Below, piece after piece: positions 9,576 through 18,908 of a stretch of 64,000 nucleotides of DNA. Positions within the stretch are counted from its first letter, which is position 1, and the number at the start of each line of letters is the position of its first letter. The translations under genes and the position numbers were made by a program. The DNA is from Brevibacterium sp. RIT 803 (GTDB taxonomy: Bacteria; Actinomycetota; Actinomycetes; Actinomycetales; Brevibacteriaceae), in NCBI RefSeq assembly GCF_016892625.1, contig NZ_JAFEMW010000001.1:372001-436000 (forward strand), read 5' to 3'. The notes below the pieces were generated by a model that was not told where the DNA came from, ran no database searches, and saw only the letters and a program-made list of their open reading frames with translations.

Positions 9576-9617
9576 GCGGCGAGCCTACGGGCACGCAGTC
9601 GTCTGAGCGCTGAGGCC

Positions 9618-10112
9618 TCAGCCTTCGAGTGCCCGGTTATAGGCGTCGACGACCGAGGGCAGGAAATACCCCAGAAGCACAGCGAGCGCCGTGACCAGGC
9701 AAGCCAGGCCGAGCCACAGGGATCCGGCGATGACGCTGAAGGCGAAGACGATGACGAGCAGTTCGAACGCGATCGCCGCCGGCCGGGCCCAGCGATGCAG
9801 TTTCCATGATCCGCGCGCTGCAGCGGCCACGCCGGCAGCAAAGATAAGGAACATGACGGCCAGGCCCAGCAGAGAACCTGCAAGAGCACCTGCGCTGAAT
9901 GCGGTGAGGATGAATGACAGGGCGGACCCCAGAAGGGCCAGCACCTGAATCCCGAGAACCACAACGACCAGCAGCATCGCTCGTGGCGTGGGAACACCGT
10001 GACCGTCAGACGCCGACGTATCGCCCGTGCCTGTTGATCTTCCCGACGCCGATGAACCACCCGACGGCGAGGAGCCGCCGGGTGTGTTCGAACGCTTGTC
10101 CCGTGAACTCAA
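9618..10112 (-). CDS. Membrane protein of unknown function
   Basis: An estimated 164-aa protein with a Ser/Gly/Thr-rich N-terminus (~40 aa) and four hydrophobic segments starting at MLLVVVVLGIQVLALLGSAL. I place the start at a TTG (10112) that overlaps the stop of the adenosine deaminase gene by four bases (TTGA) and follows GGGTGA; a longer reading frame runs to 10214 inside add. Function is unknown; it may belong to a four-helix small integral membrane family of actinobacteria. Confidence 0.6.
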   Translation of the reverse strand: MSSRDKRSNTPGGSSPSGGSSASGRSTGTGDTSASDGHGVPTPRAMLLVVVVLGIQVLALLGSALSFILTAFSAGALAGSLLGLAVMFLIFAAGVAAAARGSWKLHRWARPAAIAFELLVIVFAFSVIAGSLWLGLACLVTALAVLLGYFLPSVVDAYNRALEG

Positions 10113-11221
10113 ATATTCACCCGGGCGAACCCTGGAATGAGGATCTCGTCGAGCATGCGCTCGCGCACATCGAGTGGCAGGAATGCCGCGGTGACAGCGT
10201 TGACGGTCGCCCACTCAAGGTCGGTCTGAGTCCAGCCGGCCTCATCGACGAGCAGACGCATCTCACGCGTGACCGACGTCGCTGACATCAGTCGGTTGTC
10301 CGGGTTGATGGTGACAGCGAAGCCCAAGTCCTTGAGGCCGGTGATCGGGTGGGAGGCGATGGTGCCGCCGATGTCGGTCTGCAGATTCGAACTGGGGCAC
10401 AGCTCGAGCGGGATCTGCTGATCGAGGACCCAGGCAGCCAGGCTGCCCAGCTGACCTTCGCCTTCGACGATATCCATGTCCTCAACGATGCGGGCACCGT
10501 GGCCGATGCGCTGGGCATGGCAGATGGTGAGAGCTTCGTGGATCGAGTCCTTGCCGGCAGCCTCACCGGCGTGGATCGTCACGGGCACATAAGCCTGGTG
10601 GAGTGCGTTGAACGCGGACAGGTGCGCCGAGGGCGGGAAGCCGTTCTCCGGACCGGCGATGTCGAAGCCGACGACTCCGGATTCGGATCCCTTCTCGCGA
10701 TGTCTGATGGCCAGTTCTGCAATGGCCATGGAATTGTCCGCCTGGCGCATTGCTGTGATGATCTGGCCGACGCGGATGAACTTGCCGTCGGAGGATGCTT
10801 CGATGACTCCGGCTTCGAGTCCTTCCTGAACGGCTTCGACGACCTCATCGAGTTCGAGTCCGCCTTCCAGGTGCTGCTCCGGAGCCCAGCGGGCCTCAGC
10901 GTAGAAGACCCCGTCGGCGACCTGGTCGAGGACCCATTCCTTGGCCACCCGCATCAGGCCCTCACGACTCTGCATCACGGCAGCCGTGTGCGAGAAGGTC
11001 TCGAGATAGCGGACCAGATCACCGGAGCTCGCGGAGTCGTGGTACCACTTGGCCAGCGCATCCGGTTCGGTGGCGGGCAGTTCGTGGCCGACAGAGGCGG
11101 CCAGTTCGATCAGCGTGGCGGGGCGAAGGCCACCGTCGAGGTGATCATGGAGGGAGACTTTGGGCAACTGCAGGATCGGGTCGTCTGCTGCGACACCAGC
11201 GGGAGTATTCAACACCCCCAC
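10109..11221 (-). CDS. add: Adenosine deaminase
   Basis: A 370-aa amidohydrolase-fold enzyme that hydrolyses adenosine or deoxyadenosine to inosine and ammonia in purine salvage. Zinc ligands are in SLHDHLDGG (His25, His27) and in TIHAGEAAG (near residue 217), followed by RIGHGARI and the late Asp motif VTINPDNR. Length is normal. It is followed with an apparent 4-nt overlap by a membrane protein gene and preceded by a BMP-type lipoprotein gene on the same strand. Confidence 0.95.
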   Translation of the reverse strand: MGVLNTPAGVAADDPILQLPKVSLHDHLDGGLRPATLIELAASVGHELPATEPDALAKWYHDSASSGDLVRYLETFSHTAAVMQSREGLMRVAKEWVLDQVADGVFYAEARWAPEQHLEGGLELDEVVEAVQEGLEAGVIEASSDGKFIRVGQIITAMRQADNSMAIAELAIRHREKGSESGVVGFDIAGPENGFPPSAHLSAFNALHQAYVPVTIHAGEAAGKDSIHEALTICHAQRIGHGARIVEDMDIVEGEGQLGSLAAWVLDQQIPLELCPSSNLQTDIGGTIASHPITGLKDLGFAVTINPDNRLMSATSVTREMRLLVDEAGWTQTDLEWATVNAVTAAFLPLDVRERMLDEILIPGFARVNI

Positions 11222-11305
11222 AGCTTATCGGATCAGCGTGGAAGAACGATGTGCGAAACGTGTCCCGCCGTCGACGTCACCGCCGTCGCTGCCTCACCCC
11301 GGTGC

Positions 11306-12454
11306 TCAGGATTTCCTTGGATCGATGTCCCCGCTCTTGATCCGCTCCCGCAGATCGGCGATGCTGCGCCCTGCGTCGGAAGTCTGGCTGAGGAAGCCGT
11401 CCTCGGCGGCGACCCTCACACCGCCGTTGTCGATCGTGCCCTTGTAACGGCGGTCGGCAACAAGGAATCCACCCATCTCGGTGGGATCCACCTTCGACGC
11501 TTCGGCCACCTCGTCGGGATTCTTGCTCTGCGGCCATTCGGGGAACATGCTCCGCAGTCCCCTGCGGATGTTGGGCTCGATGGTCGCGATGATCGTGTCA
11601 CTGAAGGCCCCCGGTGCCCCATACCAGATGACCTTCGGCAGAATAGGGTCATCGTCCTTGTCGTTCGACTTGGGCTCTTCTGTGGCCAGAGCCTGCTGCT
11701 TCTCGGTGGTCGCGGTGACAACTCCCATCGCAGCCGACGACCCGAAGGGGACGACGACGTCGACGTCCGAATCATGGGCTGCGTCGAAGAAGTCCTTCCC
11801 CGCATCGCTGGTGTCGGCCACGGTCCGATCATCGACCGCCTTTTCTCGGAAGGACTTCACATGTTCGACGTCCTCATCGGCCTCGTCGTTGTAGAGGTCG
11901 ACCCCGGCATCGAAGGCGTCGAGTATCTTCTTCGCCTGCGGGAACCCTCGTGACACGACCGTGCCGACCTCGCCCGACTCGCTGGCCGTTGCCGCAATGT
12001 ATCCGGCGATGAAGGCCGGCGGCACGAGGTCGAAGTCAATGCTGAGCACATTGTCCGGGAAGTCATCGTGACCGCTGGCCACACCCAGGTAGAGGTTCTT
12101 CGAGTGGGTTCTGGCCTGGTCTTCCAATTCGTCCGCGCCCCCGGGTCCGAGCACCGTGGTCAGTGCGCAGTCCTGATCGTTCATCCTCGTCAGCGCCGCC
12201 GAGGTGGCCGCTGAGTTGGTCACCCGCTGGCTCGAAGTCGCGGAGAACAGTCCGTGGGACCGCGCCAGCTCCGTCTCTGCGAGGGTCAGTGCCCCGGCCG
12301 AATGATCGTCGAAGCCGGCTGGGGCCGAGATCATGCATCCGAGTGTTTCGTCCTCGACGGGTTCGGGGGTCGACATCGAACAGGCGCTCAGTGCCACCAG
12401 GCTCAATGCGCTGAAGCCGGCGCCCAGCACCGCGCTCATGCCCTTTGCTCTCAT
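11306..12454 (-). CDS. BMP-family-like substrate-binding lipoprotein
   Basis: A 382-aa lipoprotein: signal peptide with lipobox LSAC (Cys25). The rest resembles the BMP/PnrA (Med) periplasmic-binding fold, with the features FIAGYIAATASESGEVGTV and VVVPFGSSAAMGVV that line up with the ligand-binding halves of nucleoside-binding proteins. PnrA-type proteins bind purine nucleosides, which fits its position 84 bp upstream of add, but no permease or ATPase genes are adjacent and sequence conservation looks low, so binding of nucleosides is an inference. Confidence 0.65.
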   Translation of the reverse strand: MRAKGMSAVLGAGFSALSLVALSACSMSTPEPVEDETLGCMISAPAGFDDHSAGALTLAETELARSHGLFSATSSQRVTNSAATSAALTRMNDQDCALTTVLGPGGADELEDQARTHSKNLYLGVASGHDDFPDNVLSIDFDLVPPAFIAGYIAATASESGEVGTVVSRGFPQAKKILDAFDAGVDLYNDEADEDVEHVKSFREKAVDDRTVADTSDAGKDFFDAAHDSDVDVVVPFGSSAAMGVVTATTEKQQALATEEPKSNDKDDDPILPKVIWYGAPGAFSDTIIATIEPNIRRGLRSMFPEWPQSKNPDEVAEASKVDPTEMGGFLVADRRYKGTIDNGGVRVAAEDGFLSQTSDAGRSIADLRERIKSGDIDPRKS

Positions 12455-12496
12455 GTCTCCAAGATTATCGGTTTTATCTGAGTTCCCGGTGGGGTG

Positions 12497-13723
12497 TCAG
12501 TTCCGCTCGAGAACCTTCAGCGCGGTGGCGGTGAATATGCGGGCGGCGATCTCGACGCTGTCTTCGTCGATGAGCAGGTCGCCCTGGTGGATGTCGTACG
12601 TCGTGCCGCCTGGGGTGCGAGTGCCCATGCGCACCAGGGCCCCGGGACAGTGCGTGAGGTACCAGGCGAAGTCCTCGCCGCCCATCGACTGCGGGGTCAG
12701 CTGGACGGAGTTCTCGCCGAGTTCTCCTCGGACTGCGGACTCGATGAGCGCAACCTGGTCTTCGGTGTTGACTACCGGCGGAACACCTCGGCGATGGTCG
12801 AGATCGACGGTGACCCCGTACGGTCCGGCGATCCTCTCCACCAACTCGGGAAGCACCTCGGCGACCTGGTTCCAGCCGTCGACGTCGAGGCAGCGCAATG
12901 TCCCCCTCAGAATTCCTTCGCTGGGAACGACATTGGCTGCGTGGCCGGCGCTGATCTCGCCCCACACGAGGGAGATCGCGTGGCGCGGATCGATGAGCCT
13001 GCCCAGCGTCGAAGGCAGGTCGGTGGCGAGTTTGCCCAACGCGTAGACGAGGTCTTCGGTCAGATGGGGCCGTGAGGTGTGCCCGCCGTGGCCTGAGAGA
13101 CGGATGATGACGGTGTCACCGGCCGCGGTGATGGCGCCGATGCGCGAACCGATCCGTCCGACGTCGACATTGGGGTCGCAGTGGACGGCGTAGACCTCGG
13201 GCACATCGTCGAGGACACCCTGGGCGATGATGCGCAGCGCCCCGCCGGGAGTGACTTCCTCGCCGGGCTGGAAGATGAGTCGGACTCGTCCGCCGAGCCC
13301 TCGGGGTGTGGATTCGTGGAGTCTCTGCAGGGCGATGCCGGCGCCGACGAGTCCGGTCAGGTGCACATCGTGACCGCAGGCGTGTGCCACACCGGGCACC
13401 GTCGAGGCGAAGTCCTCGTCAATGAGGTCATCGATGGGCAGCGCGTCGATATCGGCTCGAAGCCCGAGGGCGATCGGCCCCTCGCCGACTTCGCAGACGA
13501 CCCCCGTGCCCTCGAGCCGCTGAGGTGACAGACCGGCCGCTTCAAGACGCCGGATGATCTTGTCCGTGGTGTCGAACTCCTGGAAGGACAGTTCCGGGTG
13601 CGCATGGATGTCGCGGCGGAAATCGATGAGTTCTGCACCGATCTCAGCAATTGTCGAGCTGATCACGTCTGGTCCTTCTGGGAGCGCGACGCCGCCTGGG
13701 CGCGGTTCGGATATCTGAGACAT
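12497..13723 (-). CDS. M20-family amidohydrolase (N-acyl amino acid hydrolase type)
   Basis: A ~408-aa peptidase M20D protein. Metal-binding segments are ALGLRADIDALPIDD and HACGHDVHLTG, followed by LIFQPGEEVTPGGA and the late His region MGGEDFAWYLTHCPGALVRMG. Relatives hydrolyse hippurate, IAA-amino acid conjugates or N-acetyl amino acids. The ATG at 13723 is preferred to the TTG at 13732; TAGCAT eight bases before it could be a -10 box of a near-leaderless mRNA. Monocistronic. Confidence 0.9.
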   Translation of the reverse strand: MSQISEPRPGGVALPEGPDVISSTIAEIGAELIDFRRDIHAHPELSFQEFDTTDKIIRRLEAAGLSPQRLEGTGVVCEVGEGPIALGLRADIDALPIDDLIDEDFASTVPGVAHACGHDVHLTGLVGAGIALQRLHESTPRGLGGRVRLIFQPGEEVTPGGALRIIAQGVLDDVPEVYAVHCDPNVDVGRIGSRIGAITAAGDTVIIRLSGHGGHTSRPHLTEDLVYALGKLATDLPSTLGRLIDPRHAISLVWGEISAGHAANVVPSEGILRGTLRCLDVDGWNQVAEVLPELVERIAGPYGVTVDLDHRRGVPPVVNTEDQVALIESAVRGELGENSVQLTPQSMGGEDFAWYLTHCPGALVRMGTRTPGGTTYDIHQGDLLIDEDSVEIAARIFTATALKVLERN

Positions 13724-13827
13724 TGACTGCAATGCTAAGCACTCGGCGTCACATTTGGGCGCACTGCGACCAAATTCGACATACTCTGCCGACGACTCCG
13801 GCCTGGGAGACCGGATACACCGCTTGA

Positions 13828-14943
13828 CTACAGCAGGTCGTCGAGGCCGCGCTCACCGGCGGCCGAGACTGCCTTCTTCACATCCTGGGCGTGGGAGCGG
13901 GAGGTGATGAGCAGGACATCCTCGGTGTCGACGACGACGAGGTCGTCGAGGCCGACGATCGCTACCGTGCGCGGCTTCTCGGACTCGGAGAAGACGACCC
14001 CTGAGGCGTCGATCTCGAGGAGGTCGCAGTTCTGGCCGATCGAGATGACCCCCGCGGGCTCACCGGGCACCGGCTGGCGCAGGCGTGCCACGGAATCGAA
14101 GTCGCCGACGTCGTCCCAGCCGAAGTCGCCGGGGATGACGATGACACGGCCAGCCGCGGCAGCGGGCTCGGCGACGACGTAATCGATGGCGCGCTTCTCC
14201 AAACCGGGCCACACGTCGGCGAGCACCTCAGCCTGAGCATCGGAGCCCCACGCCTGCGCAATCCGCGACAGACCTGCGTACAGGGTCGGATCCTCGGTTT
14301 CGAGGACCTCGAGAAGGGCGGAGGCCTTGGCGATGAACATGCCTGCGTTCCAGCGGTAGCGGCCGGAGTTGACGTAGGCGCGCGCCGTACTCGCAGCCGG
14401 CTTCTCGGCGAAGGCCATGGCTCGCCGCGCAGTCGGTGCGCCGTCGAGGCCCAGCAGATCACCGGTCTCGATGTAGCCATAGGCGGTGGCGGGGTTGCGG
14501 GGCATGATGCCGATGGTGACGATGTCACCGGTCTCGGCGGCAGCGCAGGCCTGGTCGATGACCAATCGGAACTCGTCGACGTTGGTGATCGAATGGTCTG
14601 CGGAGAACGAGCCGACGATCGCGTCCGGGTCCTCTCGTGCGATGAGCATGGTCGCGAGACCGATCGCGGCTGCTGAATCCTTCGGCGACGGTTCGGCGAG
14701 GATCTTGTGCACCGCGATCTCGGGAAGCTGCTCAGCGACCTGATCACGGTGGCTCTCCCCCGTCACGACCCAGACGTTCTCGGGTCCGACGAGGGGTGAG
14801 ACACGATCCCAGGTTGACTGGATCAGGCTTCGGCCCGTCCCCAACACGTCATGGAGGAACTTCGGCGATGCCTTGCGGGAGAGCGGCCAGAGCCGGGTTC
14901 CGGATCCGCCGGCGGGGATGATGGCGTGGAAGTGTGTGTTCAC
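13828..14943 (-). CDS. manC: Mannose-1-phosphate guanylyltransferase
   Basis: A 371-aa nucleotidyltransferase that makes GDP-mannose for glycans. The signature IIPAGGSGTRLWPLSRKASP (residues 8-27) and FAEKPAASTARAYVNSG-type motif identify the single-domain ManC form, without a fused isomerase. Start is GTG at 14943. Expected to feed mannosylated lipids and wall polymers. No other glycan genes are adjacent. Confidence 0.93.
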   Translation of the reverse strand: MNTHFHAIIPAGGSGTRLWPLSRKASPKFLHDVLGTGRSLIQSTWDRVSPLVGPENVWVVTGESHRDQVAEQLPEIAVHKILAEPSPKDSAAAIGLATMLIAREDPDAIVGSFSADHSITNVDEFRLVIDQACAAAETGDIVTIGIMPRNPATAYGYIETGDLLGLDGAPTARRAMAFAEKPAASTARAYVNSGRYRWNAGMFIAKASALLEVLETEDPTLYAGLSRIAQAWGSDAQAEVLADVWPGLEKRAIDYVVAEPAAAAGRVIVIPGDFGWDDVGDFDSVARLRQPVPGEPAGVISIGQNCDLLEIDASGVVFSESEKPRTVAIVGLDDLVVVDTEDVLLITSRSHAQDVKKAVSAAGERGLDDLL

Positions 14944-15259
14944 ACCATCAGTGTCTCAAAGTTCGGGCACTCTCTGACCGATGTTGTCCGCCGTGTCGGG
15001 GTGAGGAGAACCGTAACCGGGCCGGCTCAAACCCGGAAAGCATCTCGACTCACCAGGTCAGCCCAGAGGCCAGAAAAGTTAGCGCATACGATTGTGATGT
15101 AATTGAATTTCGTCGTATCCGAGAATGACCGCTGTGAGGGAACTGCCAGGAACTTAATGTGATCCACCACGCTCAGGCGAAGCTCGACTGGCAACCAGGC
15201 GGCGTTCGGCGTAGTTTCTTGATGTACACAGTCGATTAATCCAAGATGGAGGATGCTCC
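14944..15259. promoter_or_regulatory. Divergent intergenic region of manC and the sdh operon
   Basis: The 316-bp spacer carries no coding frame I can support. An inverted repeat ATACGA (15086-15091) / TCGTAT (15113-15118) brackets an AT-rich stretch and is a candidate operator or promoter element for sdh. The ribosome binding site of sdhC (GGAGG, 15248-15252) is at the right end. Confidence 0.4.
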
Positions 15260-15637
15260 GTGGCCAAAGCGTCTACGGGCACTCTGTACCGAGGAAATGA
15301 AGGAATGTGGTCCTGGGTCGCGCATCGCGTCACAGGCGTCGGAATCTTCTTCTTTCTGTTGGTCCACGTGCTCGATACTGCACTCGTTCGCGTCTCACCC
15401 GAGGCCTACAATGCCGTGATCGGAACCTACAAGACCCCGTTCATGGCCATCGGCGAGATCGCACTCGTTGCCGCAATCGCATTCCATGCGTTCAACGGCC
15501 TTCGCGTCATTCTCGTCGACTTCTCGAAGAGCGGACCGAAGAATCAGAAGAAGCTGTTCTGGGGAGTCATCATCGTATGGCTCATCATTATGATCGCCTT
15601 CATCCCCCGCCAGCTGATGCACACGTTCGGAGGATGA
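15260..15637 (+). CDS. sdhC: Succinate dehydrogenase cytochrome b556 subunit
   Basis: A 125-aa membrane anchor with three hydrophobic helices. The heme-ligand region is WVAHRVTGVGIFFFLLVHVLD and a second conserved His is in AFHAFNGLRVI. With SdhD it binds heme and quinone and anchors SdhAB. Start is GTG at 15260, with GGAGG seven bases upstream; the ATG at 15253 is out of frame. First gene of sdhCDAB. Confidence 0.95.
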   Translation: MAKASTGTLYRGNEGMWSWVAHRVTGVGIFFFLLVHVLDTALVRVSPEAYNAVIGTYKTPFMAIGEIALVAAIAFHAFNGLRVILVDFSKSGPKNQKKLFWGVIIVWLIIMIAFIPRQLMHTFGG

Positions 15638-15638
15638 C

Positions 15639-16091
15639 ATGAGCACAACATCGATCCCGGCTCCGCGCACCGGCTACTCGCGCCACAAATCAACACGTTC
15701 GAAGTTCGAGATGTTCGCATGGCTGTTCATGCGCATCTCCGGCGTCGTCCTCGTCATCCTCATCTTCGGCCACCTCTTCGTGAACCTGTGGGCTGGAGAA
15801 GGCGTCCAGGCCATCGACTTCGGGTTCGTGGCCGGCAAATGGGCCAGCCCGTTCTGGCAGATCTGGGATCTGCTGATGCTGTGGCTGGCAATGCTGCACG
15901 GCACCAACGGCCTGCGCACCATCATCATGGACTATGCCGAGAAGCCCGGCACCCGCATGGCCCTGCAGATGATCCTCTACATCGCTTCGGTCATCGTCAT
16001 CGTGCTCGGCACGCTCGTCATCTTCACATTCGATCCCTGCCCGGCCGGAGCCGACCCCGCATTGCTGGCGTCGTTCTGCTCGGCCGCATAG
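15639..16091 (+). CDS. sdhD: Succinate dehydrogenase hydrophobic membrane anchor
   Basis: A 150-aa second anchor subunit with three transmembrane helices; MRISGVVLVILIFGHLFVNL holds the conserved His and AMLHGTNGLRTI the second. It starts one base after the sdhC stop (TGACATG) and its ribosome binding site GGAGG is inside the end of sdhC, so translation is coupled. Confidence 0.95.
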   Translation: MSTTSIPAPRTGYSRHKSTRSKFEMFAWLFMRISGVVLVILIFGHLFVNLWAGEGVQAIDFGFVAGKWASPFWQIWDLLMLWLAMLHGTNGLRTIIMDYAEKPGTRMALQMILYIASVIVIVLGTLVIFTFDPCPAGADPALLASFCSAA

Positions 16092-16101
16092 AAGGAGAAA
16101 C

Positions 16102-17862
16102 ATGCAGGTACATCAATACGACGTCATCATCGTCGGTGCCGGTGGCGCCGGGATGCGTGCAGCGATCGAATCGGGCCAGCGTGCCCGGACCGCAGTCCTG
16201 ACCAAGCTCTACCCCACGCGTTCGCACACCGGTGCGGCCCAGGGTGGCATGTGCGCCGCACTGGCGAATGTGGAAGAGGACAACTGGGAGTGGCACACCT
16301 TCGACACCGTCAAGGGCGGCGACTACCTGGTCGACCAGGATGCCGCCGAGGTCATGGCCAAGGAAGCCATCGACGCCGTCCTCGATCTCGAGAAGATGGG
16401 GCTGCCCTTCAACAGGACACCCGAAGGCAAGATCGATCAGCGTCGCTTCGGTGGCCACACCCGTGACCACGGCAAGTCCCCGGTCCGTCGCTCCTGCTAC
16501 GCAGCCGACCGCACCGGTCACATGATCCTCCAGACTCTGTACCAGAACTGCGTCAAGCACGGTGTCGAGTTCTACAACGAGTTCTACGTCCTCGACCTGG
16601 CCATGACAGAGGTCGATGGAGTCCGCCGTCCGGCGGGCGTCGTCGCCTACGAGCTGGCCACCGGCGAGATCCACCTGTTCCAGGCCAAGTCGGTCGTCTT
16701 CGCCACCGGCGGCGTGGGCAAGGTCTTCAAGACCACCTCGAACGCACACACCCTGACCGGTGACGGCATGGCCGTGGCCTACAACCGGGGCATCCCGCTC
16801 GAGGACATGGAGTTCTTCCAGTTCCATCCGACCGGCTTGGCCGGTCTGGGCATCCTGCTCTCCGAGGCGGCCCGCGGTGAGGGCGCGATCCTGCGCAACT
16901 CCGACGGTGAGCGCTTCATGGAACGCTACGCCCCGACGATCAAGGACCTCGCTCCTCGTGACATCGTGGCCCGTTCCATGGCCAATGAGGTGCGCGAGGG
17001 CCGCGGCTGCGGTCCGAACAAGGACTACGTTCTGCTCGACCTCACCCACCTCGAGCCCGCGCACATCGATGCGAAGCTGCCCGACATCACCGAATTCGCC
17101 CGCACCTACCTCGGTGTGGAGCCCTACACGGAGCCGGTCCCGGTCTTCCCGACCGCGCACTACGCCATGGGCGGCATTCCGACCAACGTCGGCGCCGAAG
17201 TGCTGAGCGACAACGACAACGTCATCCCCGGCCTCTACGCTGCCGGTGAGGTTGCCTGCGTGTCCGTGCACGGTTCGAACCGCCTGGGCACGAACTCACT
17301 GCTCGACATCAACGTCTTCGGCAAGCGCGCCGGCATCGCCGCCGCGGAATATGCGAAGACCGCTGACTTCGTCGAGCTGCCGGACGGCGCCGAGGGCGAT
17401 ACCGTCACACTCCTCGAGAAGATGCGGACCTCCGATGGCACCGAGCGCATCGCCGCCATCCGCAAGGATCTGCAGGAGCTCATGGACGCCAACGTCCAGG
17501 TCTTCCGCACTGACGAGACACTGCGCGAAGCGCTCGACGAGATTGCCAAACTGCGTGAACGTTACAACAACGTCGGCATTCAGGACCGCGGCAAGCGCTT
17601 CAACCTCGACCTCCTCGAGGCCGTCGAGCTGAACTTCCTGCTCGAACTCGCCGAGGTCATCTCCGTCGCCGCCATCCACCGTAAGGAATCACGCGGTGGG
17701 CACTTCCGAGAAGACTTCCCGGATCGTGACGACGAGGGATTCATGCACCACACGATGACGTACCTCGATCCTGATTCCGAGACCGACGGCATCAAGGGTA
17801 TGCGTCTGGAGACGAAGCCCGTCATCGTCACCCGTTACCAGCCGATGGAGCGTAAGTACTGA
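16102..17862 (+). CDS. sdhA: Succinate dehydrogenase flavoprotein subunit
   Basis: A 586-aa FAD subunit that oxidises succinate to fumarate. FAD-binding motif VGAGGAGMRAA at residues 11-21, the flavinylation site SHTGAAQGG (His42), the substrate loop RRSCYAADRTGHMI and HPTGLAG are all intact, and length is normal. It starts 10 nt after sdhD with GAAGGAG upstream and ends sharing its last base with sdhB. Confidence 0.98.
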   Translation: MQVHQYDVIIVGAGGAGMRAAIESGQRARTAVLTKLYPTRSHTGAAQGGMCAALANVEEDNWEWHTFDTVKGGDYLVDQDAAEVMAKEAIDAVLDLEKMGLPFNRTPEGKIDQRRFGGHTRDHGKSPVRRSCYAADRTGHMILQTLYQNCVKHGVEFYNEFYVLDLAMTEVDGVRRPAGVVAYELATGEIHLFQAKSVVFATGGVGKVFKTTSNAHTLTGDGMAVAYNRGIPLEDMEFFQFHPTGLAGLGILLSEAARGEGAILRNSDGERFMERYAPTIKDLAPRDIVARSMANEVREGRGCGPNKDYVLLDLTHLEPAHIDAKLPDITEFARTYLGVEPYTEPVPVFPTAHYAMGGIPTNVGAEVLSDNDNVIPGLYAAGEVACVSVHGSNRLGTNSLLDINVFGKRAGIAAAEYAKTADFVELPDGAEGDTVTLLEKMRTSDGTERIAAIRKDLQELMDANVQVFRTDETLREALDEIAKLRERYNNVGIQDRGKRFNLDLLEAVELNFLLELAEVISVAAIHRKESRGGHFREDFPDRDDEGFMHHTMTYLDPDSETDGIKGMRLETKPVIVTRYQPMERKY

Positions 17863-18659
17863 TGAGCACCGATACCTCAACCGAAACCCCGGAGCCGGCC
17901 TCGAAGATCGACCTGCCCGACCATGTGGCCGGCGACAGCGGTTCGATCCCGTCGTTCGACTGCACCTTCCAGATCGCACGCTTCGATCCCGAACAAGACG
18001 AAGAGGCGCACTGGGAAGAGTACAAGGTCACCATGTACGGCACCGACCGTGTTCTGGACGCGCTGCACAAGATCAAGTGGGAGGAGGACGGTTCGCTGTC
18101 CTTCCGCCGCTCCTGTGCCCACGGCGTGTGCGGCTCCGATGCCATGCGCATCAACGGCCGCAATCGTCTGGCCTGCAAGACCCTGCTGAAGGATCTTGAC
18201 ACGTCCAAGACGATCACCGTCGAGGCGATCAAGGGTCTGCCTCTGGAGAAGGACCTCATCGTCGACATGGAACCCTTCTTCCAGTCGTACCGTGAGGTCA
18301 TGCCGTTCCTCATCACGTCCGGTCACGAGCCGACGCGCGAGCGTCTGCAGTCGGCCGAGCAGCGTGAGGCATTCGACGACACCACGAAGTGCATTCTCTG
18401 CGCAGCGTGCACCTCATCGTGCCCCGTGTTCTGGACCGATGGTCAGTACTTCGGGCCGGCAGCCATCGTCAACGCGCACCGCTTCATCTTCGATTCGCGT
18501 GACGAAGGCGGAGACATGCGTCTGGAGATCCTCAACGACAAGGAAGGCGTGTGGCGCTGCCGCACCACCTTCAACTGCACCGAGGCCTGCCCTCGTGGCA
18601 TCGAAATCACCAAGGCCATCGCCGAGGTGAAGCAGGCAGTCCTGCAGCGCGCATTCTGA
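17862..18659 (+). CDS. sdhB: Succinate dehydrogenase iron-sulfur subunit
   Basis: A 265-aa iron-sulfur protein that carries electrons from the flavin to the quinone site. The 2Fe-2S ligands are in RRSCAHGVCGSDAM with a fourth Cys in LACK; the 4Fe-4S and 3Fe-4S ligands are in KCILCAACTSSCPVFW and CTEACPRGIEI. The ATG overlaps the sdhA stop (TGATG). It is the last gene of the operon and is followed at once by a terminator. Confidence 0.98.
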   Translation: MSTDTSTETPEPASKIDLPDHVAGDSGSIPSFDCTFQIARFDPEQDEEAHWEEYKVTMYGTDRVLDALHKIKWEEDGSLSFRRSCAHGVCGSDAMRINGRNRLACKTLLKDLDTSKTITVEAIKGLPLEKDLIVDMEPFFQSYREVMPFLITSGHEPTRERLQSAEQREAFDDTTKCILCAACTSSCPVFWTDGQYFGPAAIVNAHRFIFDSRDEGGDMRLEILNDKEGVWRCRTTFNCTEACPRGIEITKAIAEVKQAVLQRAF

Positions 18660-18679
18660 TCTGAACTCCTGAATCGCCG

Positions 18680-18712
18680 AGGCGGTCGTGCACTCTTCGT
18701 GCACGACCGCCT
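18680..18712 (+). terminator. Terminator of the sdhCDAB operon
   Basis: A perfect 14-bp stem (18680-18693 with 18699-18712) closes a 5-nt loop and is followed by TTTCG, 20 bp after the sdhB stop. A standard intrinsic terminator with a short U tract. Confidence 0.85.
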
Positions 18713-18725
18713 TTCGCGTCCCCGC

Positions 18726-18777
18726 GGGGGGCGCCTGGGGTGTGCGCCCTGGGGGTGTGCGTGGGGGCGCCTGGGTG
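18726..18777. repeat. G-rich imperfect direct repeat
   Basis: GGGGGCGCCTGGG occurs at about 18727 and again at 18763, with a GTGTGC-containing spacer that is itself partly repeated. The stretch is very G-rich on the plus strand. No coding frame uses it; it may be a decayed repeat or a structure-forming spacer between sdhB and dac. Confidence 0.45.
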
Positions 18778-18908
18778 ACCTGGCCAGCCTGAGTCAGATT
18801 AGACAGGTTTGAACCAACTCAGTCTGACTTCGACTGTCGAAATGCTGTGCTCAATCGCACGAGAGTCCCTGAGGACGACTGCTCCTTCACCGTCGTAGAC
18901 TTGTACGC

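Noticed and set aside
10349..11953. Long open frame (534 codons) on the plus strand across add and the BMP-type gene
   Set aside because: It is antisense to two convincing genes, has no ribosome binding site and a biased composition; typical shadow in high-GC DNA.
16024..17271. 415-codon minus-strand frame over sdhA
   Set aside because: Shadow of sdhA with His/Val/Gly-rich, non-protein-like sequence.
18726..18777. G-rich stretch as a riboswitch or sRNA
   Set aside because: It lies downstream of a terminator and looks like a low-complexity repeat without conserved structure.
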